Positions 1 to 7,479 of a stretch of DNA of 42,703 nucleotides are shown here, piece by piece. The notes beneath the pieces are model-generated. The model was not told the origin of the DNA and did not search any database. It saw only the letters and a list, made by a program, of their open reading frames with translations. A program made the position numbers and the translations under genes. The stretch is from Burkholderiales bacterium. Lineage in GTDB: Bacteria > Pseudomonadota > Gammaproteobacteria > Burkholderiales > Burkholderiaceae_C. Numbering within the stretch: position 1 is the stretch's first letter; every line of letters begins with the position of its first letter. The DNA lies in assembly GCA_016195825.1 (NCBI GenBank), contig JACPYV010000071.1:1-42703 (forward strand). Reading direction: 5' to 3'.

Positions 1-467
1 ATCATCAAGGGCGTGGTGCCGTTCTCTGAGCGCGCGTTGATCTCGGCGCCCTGCGCAATCAGGAAGGTGGCCACGCCGTTGTCGGGCCCGCTGCAGGCGT
101 AGTGCAGCGGCGTCCAGCCCGGGCGGTTGACGGCCGCACCGCGCTTGACCAGCGCCTTCACGGCCGGCAGCGAACCACGGATGGCCGCGATCATCAGCGG
201 CGTCTCGCCCTTGGCGTTGACGTTATCCACCTGGGTCTGGGGCGACGAAAGCAGACTCTCCAGCGCGCGCTGCGAGCCCTCGCGCACGGCCGTGAAGATA
301 GCGGTGCGCCCGCGCGCGTCGACCTGGTTCGGATCCACGCCCTTGAGCAGAAGGCTCAGTACGGCGCGCGGCTCGTTCAGCTCGGCGGCGATGACCAGAT
401 CGTCGATGGGCTCGGCCCGTGCCGACGAAGCCACGGCCAGCGCCAGCACCATCAGCAAGACCTTCAT
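1..467 (-). CDS. Ankyrin-repeat protein, exported (partial, 3' end outside window)
   Basis: The frame opens at an ATG (467-465) and is still open at the window edge, so only about 155 N-terminal residues are visible. It starts with a cleavable signal peptide (MKVLLMVLALAVASSARA), followed by ankyrin-type repeats: DARGRTAIFTAVREGS, NAKGETPLMIAAIRGS, PGWTPLHYACSGPDNG and the start of another, NARSENGTTPL. Each shows the G-x-TPL-x-xA pattern of the family. Ankyrin repeats bind proteins; no partner can be named. The start codon overlaps the tatD stop as ATGA, so it is very likely co-translated as the last visible gene of the mltG-tmk-holB-pilZ-tatD operon. Periplasmic location is inferred from the signal peptide. 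Confidence 0.85.
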   Translation of the reverse strand, partial: MKVLLMVLALAVASSARAEPIDDLVIAAELNEPRAVLSLLLKGVDPNQVDARGRTAIFTAVREGSQRALESLLSSPQTQVDNVNAKGETPLMIAAIRGSLPAVKALVKRGAAVNRPGWTPLHYACSGPDNGVATFLIAQGAEINARSENGTTPLM

Positions 468-1249
468 GCCGCCTCCGGCAATCGGAACAGCCGCCGCGTG
501 TTCGCCGTCGTGATCGCGGCCAGTTCGGGCACGGGCAGGCCAACGGCGTCCGCCACGGCCTTCGCCACATGGGCCACATAGGCCGGCGAATTGGTCTTGC
601 CGCGGAAGGGCACCGGCGCCAGGTAGGGGCTGTCGGTCTCGATCAGCACGCGGTCAAGCGGCAGCAGCTTGAGCAGGTCGCGCAGGTCTTGTGCGTTCTT
701 GAAGCTGACGATGCCGGAGAAAGAGATGTAGTAGCCCCGCTCGACAGCCGCCAACGCGACATCGGCCGTCTCGGTGAAGCAGTGGAAGACGCCACCAGCC
801 GCCTCACCGCCCTCCTCGTCCAGCACGCGAAGCGTGTCGGCGGCGCTGGAACGGGTGTGGATAACGAGGGGCTTCCCGGCCTGCCTGGCCGCACGAATGT
901 GGGTGCGGAAGCGCTCGCGCTGCCATGCCATGTCGTCGATGCTGCGGCCGTTCAGCCGGTAGTAGTCCAGCCCGGTCTCACCGATGGCGACGACGCGCGG
1001 CAACGCGGCCAGCCGGACCAGTTCGGTCACGTCGGGCTCGCGCATGTCCTCGGTATCGGGATGCACGCCGACCGTGGCCCACAGCGTGGCGTTCTCCAGC
1101 GCCAGCGCATGCACGGCCTCGAACTCCTCCATCTGCGTGCAGATGCAGATGGCCTGGTCGACCTGCGCGGTGCGCATGTCGGACAGAATCGCCGGCAGGT
1201 TCTTCCTCAGCTCCGGGAAGCTGAGGTGGCAATGCGAATCGATGAACAT
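464..1249 (-). CDS. tatD: TatD-family metal-dependent deoxyribonuclease
   Basis: The 261-residue protein has the TatD family's usual length and motifs. The N-terminal metal-binding FIDSHCHL is at residues 2-9, followed by VGVHPD, AIGETGLDYY, PLVIHTRSS, GVFHCFTE and the late ETDSPYLAPVPFRGKTN motif. These supply the His, Glu and Asp metal ligands of the amidohydrolase-like TIM barrel. Family members are cytoplasmic 3'-5' exonucleases or D-aminoacyl-tRNA-related hydrolases (YcfH/YjjV/TatD types); the exact substrate cannot be read from sequence. It starts 6 bases after the PilZ gene stop, and its TGA overlaps the next ATG. The position downstream of tmk-holB-pilZ is the standard betaproteobacterial arrangement. 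Confidence 0.93.
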   Translation of the reverse strand: MFIDSHCHLSFPELRKNLPAILSDMRTAQVDQAICICTQMEEFEAVHALALENATLWATVGVHPDTEDMREPDVTELVRLAALPRVVAIGETGLDYYRLNGRSIDDMAWQRERFRTHIRAARQAGKPLVIHTRSSAADTLRVLDEEGGEAAGGVFHCFTETADVALAAVERGYYISFSGIVSFKNAQDLRDLLKLLPLDRVLIETDSPYLAPVPFRGKTNSPAYVAHVAKAVADAVGLPVPELAAITTANTRRLFRLPEAA

Positions 1250-1255
1250 CGACGG

Positions 1256-1699
1256 CTACAGCGTCTGCGTCGGCTTACTCGACGAGATGGCCGTACCGAG
1301 GACTTCCTCGATGCGCACGCGAATCAGCCGCGTCTTCTCGTCGCCGGGGAAGCGCACGCCCACGCCCTGGGTGCGGCCGCCGGACGCATTGGCTGGCGTC
1401 AGCCAGGCGACCTTGCCGGCCACCGGGTAGCGCTGGTTGTCCTCGGGTAGAGCCAGCAGCAGATAGACGTCCTCACCCAGCTTGTAGTCGCGCGTGGTCG
1501 GAACGAACAGGCCGCCCTCGGTGAACGCAGGGATGTAGGCAGCGTAGAGCGCCGACTTTTCGCGGAAGACGAGCTGGATGACGCTGGGGCGAGCCCCCGA
1601 GCCGGGCGTGCCGCCAACGGAGGGCAGCGGCAGCGCGCCGCCCAGCTGGCTGGGCTGGAATTGCGTGTTCGGGCCTTGCTTGGAGGTGGCGTCACTCAT
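1256..1699 (-). CDS. PilZ-domain protein (type IV pilus assembly PilZ-like)
   Basis: The 147-residue protein has a disordered N terminus of about 40 residues followed by a PilZ-like beta barrel (about 40-140). Visible motifs are VIQLVFREKSALYAAYIPAF, GGLFVPTTRDYKLGEDVYLLL, VAGKVAWLTPANA and GVGVRFPGDE. The canonical c-di-GMP-binding RxxxR...D/NxSxxG signature is not evident, as in the original PilZ of type IV pilus assembly, which does not bind c-di-GMP. The gene lies between holB and tatD, the conserved location of pilZ in beta- and gammaproteobacteria. Role: probably twitching-motility pilus biogenesis through contact with PilB or an EAL/GGDEF partner (family knowledge). Confidence 0.88.
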   Translation of the reverse strand: MSDATSKQGPNTQFQPSQLGGALPLPSVGGTPGSGARPSVIQLVFREKSALYAAYIPAFTEGGLFVPTTRDYKLGEDVYLLLALPEDNQRYPVAGKVAWLTPANASGGRTQGVGVRFPGDEKTRLIRVRIEEVLGTAISSSKPTQTL

Positions 1700-1712
1700 G
1701 CTCGCAGTGTAT

Positions 1713-2720
1713 TCATCGCGCGGCCGCCGCGATCGCCGCGCGGGCTTGCGCCACCAGCGCTTCTATCCACAGGCCGGCGTTCAGCGGATGCTCGGCATGG
1801 CGGGCGGCGCGACGCAGTTCGGCGTCCCAGGCCAGCAGCGGCGCCGCACGCCGGGGCGACGGCAGGGCCGCAGCCGCGAAAAACTGGCCCGGCTGCCCAT
1901 GGCTGCGGCGCAGCAGGTCGTGGCACAGGCGCTGCAGCGCGTCGATGGCACGCGGCGGGCCCCAGTCGGACAGCGCCGCCACCTCGCCCCGGGCGACACG
2001 CTTGGGGATAGCCTGCCAGATGGCATCGGTCACTCCCGCCTCGGACCAGGCCAGCGCCTGTTGCGGCCGGCCGCCAGTGGCGTCCAGCAAGCCCTCGGCC
2101 GCGTCGACGCCCTTGGACGCCAGCCAGGCCAGCGCGGCATCCCGCGGCGGCAAGTGCAGCGGCACCGGCTGGCAGCGGCTTCGGATGGTGGGCAGCAGGC
2201 TGGCGCTGTCATGGCTGGCCAGCGCGAAGCGCAGCACGCCGGACGGCTCCTCCAGCGTCTTCAGCAGCGCATTGGCCGCGATGCCATTCAGCGCCTCGGC
2301 CGGGAAGATGACCACCACCTTGGCGCGGCCGCGGGCCGACGTGGCCTGGGCGAAGGACAGCAGGTTGCGAACGGCGTCGACCTTGATCTCGCGGCTGGGC
2401 TTGGCCTTGCCGGCCTTGGGGGCCTCGGCCTCCTCGAACGGCAGCCCCAGCGACTCGCGCGCCGACGCATCCAGCGCCTCCGGCAGCAGCAGCTGGAAGT
2501 CCGGGTGCGTTCCGCTCGCGAACAGCTTGCAGCTGGCGCAGTGGTTGCAGGCCGGCTGGCCAGGTGCTGCGGCCTCGCACAGCCAGCTCTGCGCGAGCTT
2601 GACGGCGAGTTCGAGCTGGCCGACGCCGGCCGGGCCCTGCACCAGCAGCGCATGCGAGCGGGCTCGCTGCAGCGCATCAGTCAGGGGGGTCTGCAGCCAG
2701 GGGAGATCGGCGTTCAGCAT
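1713..2720 (-). CDS. holB: DNA polymerase III subunit delta'
   Basis: The 335-residue protein is the clamp-loader delta' subunit. Its N-terminal AAA+ domain (1-180) has HALLVQGPAGVGQLELA, where the Walker A Lys-Ser/Thr is missing, as is usual for delta', which does not hydrolyse ATP. A zinc-binding Cys cluster follows in the 69-89 region, ending CNHCASCKLF. VVVIFPAEALNGIAANALLK and the sensor-like LLKTLEEPSG match the family. The C-terminal helical collar is recognisable but diverged. Its ATG lies 7 bases inside tmk, indicating coupling. It acts in the cytoplasm to load the beta clamp at the replisome. Confidence 0.94.
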   Translation of the reverse strand: MLNADLPWLQTPLTDALQRARSHALLVQGPAGVGQLELAVKLAQSWLCEAAAPGQPACNHCASCKLFASGTHPDFQLLLPEALDASARESLGLPFEEAEAPKAGKAKPSREIKVDAVRNLLSFAQATSARGRAKVVVIFPAEALNGIAANALLKTLEEPSGVLRFALASHDSASLLPTIRSRCQPVPLHLPPRDAALAWLASKGVDAAEGLLDATGGRPQQALAWSEAGVTDAIWQAIPKRVARGEVAALSDWGPPRAIDALQRLCHDLLRRSHGQPGQFFAAAALPSPRRAAPLLAWDAELRRAARHAEHPLNAGLWIEALVAQARAAIAAAAR

Positions 2721-3331
2721 TCGGGGTAACGATCAGCCAACACGGCCAACACCGCTGCACCGACCTGCTCAACCGTGCCGCTGGCGTCAATGCGCACGAT
2801 GCGCCGCGGCGCCTGAACCGCTCGGGCGGCGTAGCCGGTGCGCACGCGCTCGAAGAAGTCCAGGTCCTGCTGCTCGATGCGGTCGGCCTCGCGCGCGCTG
2901 GCGCGGCGGGCGGCGGCCTGACCGGCGGGCAGGTCGAACCACAGCGTCAGCTCGGGCTCGGTGCCTTCCTGCACCCAGTCCGACAGCGGGTTCAGCACGC
3001 TCAACGGCAGGCCACGCCCGCCGCCCTGATAGGCAAAGCTCGCGTCGGTGAAACGGTCGCACAGCAGCGTCCTGCCGGCAGCCAGCGCGGGCTTGATGAC
3101 CGTCTCGACGTGGTCGCGCCGGCCGGCGAACATCAGCAGCAGCTCGGTCAGCGAACCCATGGGTTCCTTAAGCACGATGTCGCGCAGCGTCTCGGCCAGC
3201 GGCGTGCCGCCGGGTTCCCGGCTCATCTGCACATCGGCGCCGCGGGCGCGGAACCAGTCGGCCACGGCCTGGATGTGGGTGGACTTGCCGGCACCGTCGA
3301 TGCCTTCAAAACTGATGAATCTGCCGGTCAC
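2714..3331 (-). CDS. tmk: Thymidylate kinase
   Basis: The 205-residue protein phosphorylates dTMP to dTDP with ATP in dTTP synthesis. The P-loop is FEGIDGAGKSTH (residues 8-19), the dTMP-binding motif is LCDRFTDASFAYQGGGRG, and the LID/phosphate-binding region lies around the RxxxR cluster at about 140-150 (AARRASAREADRIE). The start is a GTG (3331-3329) overlapping the mltG stop as GTGA, and no upstream alternative fits better. The 3' end overlaps holB by 7 bases. Translation is therefore probably coupled along mltG-tmk-holB. Confidence 0.96.
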   Translation of the reverse strand: MTGRFISFEGIDGAGKSTHIQAVADWFRARGADVQMSREPGGTPLAETLRDIVLKEPMGSLTELLLMFAGRRDHVETVIKPALAAGRTLLCDRFTDASFAYQGGGRGLPLSVLNPLSDWVQEGTEPELTLWFDLPAGQAAARRASAREADRIEQQDLDFFERVRTGYAARAVQAPRRIVRIDASGTVEQVGAAVLAVLADRYPEC

Positions 3332-4323
3332 TTGCCGCCGCGTTGGTATTTGTTGACCGCGCGATTGTGCGCGGCAAGGTCGTCGCTGAATTCGCTGCTG
3401 CCGTCGCCGCGCGACACGAAGTACAGCGACTTGACGGGTGCCGGGTTCAGCGCTGCCTGCAGCGAGGCCGCGCCGGGCATGGCGATGGGCGTGGGCGGCA
3501 GACCGCCGCGTGTGTAGGTGTTAAAAGGCGTGTCGGCCAGCAGGTCGCGCTTCCTCAGGTTGCCGTCAAAGGTCTCGCCCAGGCCATAGATGACGGTGGG
3601 ATCGGTCTGCAGCGGCATGCCCACGCGCAGCCGGTTGACGAACACGGCAGCGACGCGGCTGCGGTCGACCGGGGTGCCGGTTTCCTTCTCCACGATGGAG
3701 GCCAGGATCAGGGCCTCGTCGGCGGACTTAAACGGCAGCGCGGCCGCACGCTTGCTCCAGGCGAAGGCCAGGCGGTGCTGCATCGCAGCGTGGGCGCGCT
3801 TGAGCACGGTCAGGTCGCTGACACCGCGGCTGTAGGCGTAGGTGTCGGGGAAGAAGCGGCCTTCGGGCGCGACGCCCGGCTCGCCCATCGCGACCATGAT
3901 GTCAGCGTCGCTCATGCCCGCGGTCCTGGGCTTCAGAGACGGGGCGGCGGCCAGTGCCGCCCTGACCTGGCGCCAGTTCCAGCCCTCGATGAGCCGCAAC
4001 TGCTCCAGCACCTGATCGCCACGCACCATCTTGTCCAGCAACTGCCGCGGCGTCGCGCCGGCGTGCACCTCGTAGCTGCCGGCGCGGATCTGCTTGGCCT
4101 GGCCGGACCAGCGGAACCACTGGTAGAGGAGCCGTGCATCGGCCTGCACACCGGCGGCCACCCAGGCGCGGGCGACCTCCGCGGGGTTGGTGCCGGGCTC
4201 GATGGACAGCTCCACCGACGGCGCCGCCAGCGTCAACGGGGACCGCAACCACTGCCACACGGCACCCGCTGCCAGCGCCGCGATCAATAACAGGGCGAAC
4301 ACCGCCCGAAGAAACCACTTCAT
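3328..4323 (-). CDS. mltG: Endolytic murein transglycosylase MltG
   Basis: The 331-residue protein is an inner-membrane lytic transglycosylase that cleaves nascent glycan strands and helps set their length. One N-terminal transmembrane helix (about 6-26, FALLLIAALAAGAVWQWL) is followed by a LysM-like segment (VELSIEPGTNPAEVARAW) and the catalytic YceG domain. ILASIVEKETG contains the conserved catalytic Glu, and MPLQTDPTVIYGLG and YNTYTRGGLPPTPI-type motifs follow (here FNTYTRGGLPPTPIAMPG). It is the first gene of the operon and diverges from ygfZ across 47 bases. The ATG at 4323 immediately precedes the transmembrane segment. Confidence 0.95.
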   Translation of the reverse strand: MKWFLRAVFALLLIAALAAGAVWQWLRSPLTLAAPSVELSIEPGTNPAEVARAWVAAGVQADARLLYQWFRWSGQAKQIRAGSYEVHAGATPRQLLDKMVRGDQVLEQLRLIEGWNWRQVRAALAAAPSLKPRTAGMSDADIMVAMGEPGVAPEGRFFPDTYAYSRGVSDLTVLKRAHAAMQHRLAFAWSKRAAALPFKSADEALILASIVEKETGTPVDRSRVAAVFVNRLRVGMPLQTDPTVIYGLGETFDGNLRKRDLLADTPFNTYTRGGLPPTPIAMPGAASLQAALNPAPVKSLYFVSRGDGSSEFSDDLAAHNRAVNKYQRGGK

Positions 4324-4357
4324 GCCCTGTGAAAAGCCCGGTCAAAAGGGCGCCGAT

Positions 4358-4370
4358 GATAATTCCCGCC
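4358..4370 (+). promoter_or_regulatory. -10-like GATAAT seven bases before the ygfZ start (possible leaderless promoter)
   Basis: GATAAT at 4358-4363 is one mismatch from TATAAT and is separated by 7 bases from the ATG at 4371. No Shine-Dalgarno sequence is visible before that ATG. With a normal -10 to +1 distance, transcription would begin at or next to the A of the start codon. No convincing -35 hexamer is seen at 16-18 bases. Confidence 0.4.
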
Positions 4371-5249
4371 ATGTCCCAAACCTCCCAACTCCGACTCGCC
4401 GATTGGGGTGTGATCCGCGCCCTGGGCGCCGACGCCGCCAGCTTCCTGCACGGCCAGCTGACCCAGGACTTCGCACTGCTGGACCGCGAGCACGCCCGCC
4501 TGGCCGGCTTCTGCACGGCCAAGGGCAGGCTGCTGGCGACGACGGTGGGCTGGCGCGGCGGCGACGAAGAGATCCTGCTCGCGCTGCCGGCCGAGACGCT
4601 GGCGGCGACCTTGAAGCGCCTGTCCATGTTCGTCATGCGGGCCAAGTGCAAGCTCAGCGACGCCAGCGCGGAGTTCGCGGTCTACGGATTGCTGGGCACA
4701 CCGACTGCCCTGGCTTGGACGCTGGCGCGCGAAGGCGACGCCGTGCAGATCGCCCTGCCTGGCGGGGGCCGGGCACTGCGCGTGCAGCCGGCCGAGGCGC
4801 CCGCGCCGGACGGTGAAGCGATCACGCCGGACGACTGGGCCTGGGCCGAGGCCGAAGCCGGCATGGCCTGGGTGCGCGGCGCGACCGTCGAGGCCTTTGT
4901 GCCGCAGATGATCAATTTCGAGGTGCTGGGCGGCGTGAACTTCAAGAAGGGCTGCTACCCCGGCCAGGAGATCGTCGCGCGCAGCCAGTACCGCGGCACG
5001 CTGAAGCGGCGGCTGCAGGTGTTCGAGACGGATGCGCCGGCGACCGTAGGCCAGGAGTTATTCAACAGCGCCGATCCTGAGCAACCGGCAGGCATCGTGG
5101 CGGGCAGCGGCACGCGCGCCGGCCGCACCGTGATCGCCGCTGAGATCAAGCTCGCGGCCCTGGACAGCGGCAGCCTTCACCTGGGCAGCGTCGCAGGCGC
5201 CACCCTGAAACCACGCGCCCTGCCCTACGAAATCCCCCCGCAAGACTGA
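4371..5249 (+). CDS. ygfZ: YgfZ/GcvT-like folate-binding protein for Fe-S cluster maintenance
   Basis: The 292-residue protein belongs to the YgfZ (COG0354) branch of the GcvT fold. The diagnostic motif KGCYPGQEIVARSQYRG (KGCYxGQE, with the functionally important Cys) is present, with the N-terminal FLHGQLTQDF and FCTAKGRLLA motifs. Family members use tetrahydrofolate to support assembly or repair of certain [4Fe-4S] enzymes in the cytoplasm. I chose the ATG at 4371, which gives MSQTSQLRLADWGVIRALG. The frame extends upstream, but that part is antisense to mltG and not conserved. The stop overlaps the next ATG by one base (TGATG), so the following DUF4936 gene is translationally linked. Confidence 0.92.
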   Translation: MSQTSQLRLADWGVIRALGADAASFLHGQLTQDFALLDREHARLAGFCTAKGRLLATTVGWRGGDEEILLALPAETLAATLKRLSMFVMRAKCKLSDASAEFAVYGLLGTPTALAWTLAREGDAVQIALPGGGRALRVQPAEAPAPDGEAITPDDWAWAEAEAGMAWVRGATVEAFVPQMINFEVLGGVNFKKGCYPGQEIVARSQYRGTLKRRLQVFETDAPATVGQELFNSADPEQPAGIVAGSGTRAGRTVIAAEIKLAALDSGSLHLGSVAGATLKPRALPYEIPPQD

Positions 5250-5497
5250 TGCAGCTCTACGTCTACTACCGCATCGCCACAGAGCACGTCGACGAAGCAC
5301 TCATCGCTTTTCGCAAGGCGCGTGTCGAAGCGCCCATCGAACTGCTGCAGCGCCCCGAACCGGACGCCGAGGGGCGATGGACGTGGATGGAGATCTACCC
5401 CGCCGGCTGGACCCACCGCGAGCCGCAGGTTGCGGCAGCCATGGCTCAGTGGCTGGCCAGCGAACGAAAGGTCGAGCAGTTTGAGATGTTGGGCTGA
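5249..5497 (+). CDS. DUF4936 family protein
   Basis: The 82-residue cytoplasmic protein matches the DUF4936 pattern: N-terminal MQLYVYYRI, a central WTWMEIYPAGW block, and a helical end AAMAQWLASERKVEQFEML. The fold resembles small ferredoxin-like alpha+beta barrels. Function is unknown. It is found next to ygfZ in many betaproteobacteria, and its ATG shares one base with the ygfZ stop codon, so a linked role or at least co-expression is likely. It converges with the small frameshifted gene at 5506-5702, with 8 bases between them. Confidence 0.82.
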   Translation: MQLYVYYRIATEHVDEALIAFRKARVEAPIELLQRPEPDAEGRWTWMEIYPAGWTHREPQVAAAMAQWLASERKVEQFEMLG

Positions 5498-5505
5498 GCA
5501 CGCGC

Positions 5506-5702
5506 TCAGTGGTCACCGCGAATCCAGCGCTCCCAGAATTCGTCGCCGTACCGGATCGCCAGATACGCAGCGACCGCGGGCACGCCGATGAACAACAAGG
5601 CCGTGGCAATCGGCCCGACACCGCCCTGACCTTGACGACGATAGGCTCAGGTTCAAGATCGGGCAGGAACAGCTTCTCCTCGTGCTGCTCGAGTTCGCTC
5701 AT
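5506..5702 (-). pseudogene. Small membrane protein gene with a 1-base frameshift
   Basis: An ATG at 5702 overlaps the thioesterase-GNAT stop as ATGA and starts MSELEQHEEKLFLPDLEPEP. The frame then runs into implausible Arg/Cys/Pro-rich sequence. In the neighbouring frame the continuation is YRRQGQGGVGPIATALLF, then IGVPAVAAYLAIRYGDEFWE, RWIRGDH and a TGA at 5508-5506. Adding one C to the GAGCC tract near 5644-5645 joins both halves into a 65-residue protein with one transmembrane helix (about residues 32-50). Either the gene is broken by a recent deletion or the base is missing from the assembly. I do not recognise a named family; it is the last gene of the operon starting at 9179. Confidence 0.6.
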
Positions 5703-6556
5703 AGGGCCCTGACCATCTCCACGTGCCCAATGCCCGCCTCCTCGAACGGTTGGCCGCGCCGCTGGAACCCTGCCCGCAGATAGAAGTTCTCCGCCGACAG
5801 CTGCGCATGCAGGAGCACCTCGCGGTAGCCCTGCTTTTTCGCCTCGGCCATCAGCGCATCCAGCACCTGGCGGCCGATCTGCGTGCCGCGCATGGGCCGC
5901 AGCACGGCCATGCGGCCGATCTTGGCGACGCCGGGGACGTGTTCCAACAGGCGCCCGGTCGCCAGCGGCAGGCCAAAGCGGTTGCGGGCCAGGGCGTGTA
6001 GGCAGCTGGTGTCGGCCGCGTCCCATTCCATGTCAGCCGGGATGTGCTGCTCCTCGATGAAGACCTGGCGGCGGATGGCCGTCGCGGCCTCTCCCCGCTC
6101 GGCCCAGGTGCCCAGCGCCACGTCCACGACCGGCTGGCCGGCCTCGAAGTCATGGATAAGGCCGCGCAAAGCGTCCGGCAGGCGCAGCGGTGTCTGCGAT
6201 CCGGGATCGGCGAAGACGTAGACCATCTCCGCCTGCACCAGCAACTGGTCACCATGGAAGATGCCGCCGTCCACCTTCATGGAGCTGTTGCCGAACTCGC
6301 GGCAGCGGATTCCGACGTCCAGCCGGTCGTCGTAGCGGGCCGACCCGCGGTAATCCAGCGTGGCACGACGCACATAGAGGTCGCCGCCCAGGCCCTTCAT
6401 CGTGTCGGCGTAGGGGATGGCCAGCGCCCGCCAGTAGCCGCTGATGGCGGTGTCGAGGTAGGTCAAGTAGTGGCCGTTGAAGACGATGCCCTGGGCGTCG
6501 ATCTCGGCCCAGCGCACGCGCAGCGGTTCGAGGTGGCGGAAGTCTTGGCGTTTCAT
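5699..6556 (-). CDS. Fusion of YbgC/FadM-type acyl-CoA thioesterase and GNAT acetyltransferase
   Basis: The 285-residue protein has two domains. Residues 1-140 form a hotdog thioesterase: RVRWAEIDAQGIVFNGHYLT carries the Asp/Gln/His-Tyr catalytic region of the 4HBT (YbgC/FadM) family, followed by VRRATLDYRGSARYDDRLDV. Residues 145-285 form a GNAT fold: IRRQVFIEEQHIPADMEWD, the acetyl-CoA loop IGRMAVLRPMRGTQIGRQVL, LLHAQLSAENFYLRAGF and a terminal GHVEM. Predicted activities are hydrolysis of an acyl-CoA (or acyl-ACP) thioester and acyl transfer to an amine; whether they are sequential is unknown. It overlaps both neighbours by ATGA. Other possibility: one domain is only a binding module. Confidence 0.88.
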   Translation of the reverse strand: MKRQDFRHLEPLRVRWAEIDAQGIVFNGHYLTYLDTAISGYWRALAIPYADTMKGLGGDLYVRRATLDYRGSARYDDRLDVGIRCREFGNSSMKVDGGIFHGDQLLVQAEMVYVFADPGSQTPLRLPDALRGLIHDFEAGQPVVDVALGTWAERGEAATAIRRQVFIEEQHIPADMEWDAADTSCLHALARNRFGLPLATGRLLEHVPGVAKIGRMAVLRPMRGTQIGRQVLDALMAEAKKQGYREVLLHAQLSAENFYLRAGFQRRGQPFEEAGIGHVEMVRAL

Positions 6557-7479
6557 GGGTTCAGGTGCTCACGGATAGCGGTGGCGCAGAAGTCCAGCGC
6601 GGTGACGGCCTCGGGCAGGCTGCGGCCCATCTTGATGAAGTCGTGGGTGACGCCGCGGGCCAGTTCCAGCTGCACCGGGACGCCGGCCGCGCGCAACGTG
6701 TCGGCGTAGGCCAGGCCCTCATCCACCAGGGGGTCGGCTTCGGCCAGTAGAACGGCCGCGGGCGCGAGGCCGCCGTGGTCGTCAGCATGCAGCGGCGCAA
6801 AGCGCCAGTCGCTACGCTGGTCGACATCGATGTAGTGGCCGAAGAACCATTCGATGCTCTTGGCGTCGAGCAGGAAGCCTTCGGCGAAGCGGCGGTGTGA
6901 GTCGTGGCTCATGTGGCTGTCGGTGCCGGGCGTGATCAGAAGCTGCAGCGCCAGCGGCAGGCCGCGCTCACGGGCGAAGAAGGCCGCACCGGCCGCCAGT
7001 GTGCCGCCGGCGCTGTCGCCTCCTACGGCAAGGCGGCTGCCGTTCAGGCCCAGCGACGCCGCCTGCTCGTGCAGCCAGGCCAGCCCGGCCCAGGCGTCGT
7101 CCACGGCGGCCGGGAAACGGTGCTCTGGCGCCAGGCGGTAGTCCAGCGCCAGCACGGCGGCACCGCTGCGCAGTGCCAGTTGGCGACACAAGCTGTCATG
7201 CGTCTCCAGGTCGCCGATGGTGAAGCCTCCGCCGTGCAGGTAGAGCATCGCGGGGAGCTTGCCGGCGCTCGGTGCGTACAGGCGCGCAGGGCGACCGGCG
7301 GCTTCGAGGTCTTGTACGCGGGCCAGCGGCGCACGCGGCAGGTCCAGGATCTCGGCGCCCATGCGGTAGGCCAGACGGGCCTCGCGCGGCGTCAGCGAGT
7401 GGAACGGCGGCCGGTTGGCGCGCTGGATGCGCGTCAGCAGCTCGGCCATGCGGGGGGTGAGCGGGGTGGGTGCGGTCAT
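6553..7479 (-). CDS. Alpha/beta hydrolase, hormone-sensitive-lipase-type esterase
   Basis: The 308-residue protein is an HSL-family (bacterial family IV) carboxylesterase. The oxyanion-hole motif HGGGF is at residues 82-86, and the nucleophile elbow GGDSAGG has Ser156. The acid Asp lies in ADPLVDEGLAYA and the catalytic His in ARGVTHDFIKMG. No signal peptide is seen, so it should be cytoplasmic. Substrates are probably short acyl esters; nothing narrows this further. Its ATG overlaps the stop of the upstream carboxypeptidase gene (7476-7479), and its stop overlaps the next ATG, placing it in the middle of a four-gene operon. Confidence 0.92.
   Translation of the reverse strand: MTAPTPLTPRMAELLTRIQRANRPPFHSLTPREARLAYRMGAEILDLPRAPLARVQDLEAAGRPARLYAPSAGKLPAMLYLHGGGFTIGDLETHDSLCRQLALRSGAAVLALDYRLAPEHRFPAAVDDAWAGLAWLHEQAASLGLNGSRLAVGGDSAGGTLAAGAAFFARERGLPLALQLLITPGTDSHMSHDSHRRFAEGFLLDAKSIEWFFGHYIDVDQRSDWRFAPLHADDHGGLAPAAVLLAEADPLVDEGLAYADTLRAAGVPVQLELARGVTHDFIKMGRSLPEAVTALDFCATAIREHLNP

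Noticed and set aside
5301..5505. Continuation of the small membrane-protein frame antisense to the DUF4936 gene
   Set aside because: The translation becomes Arg/Pro-rich and overlaps a conserved gene; the neighbouring frame gives a membrane helix and a proper stop.
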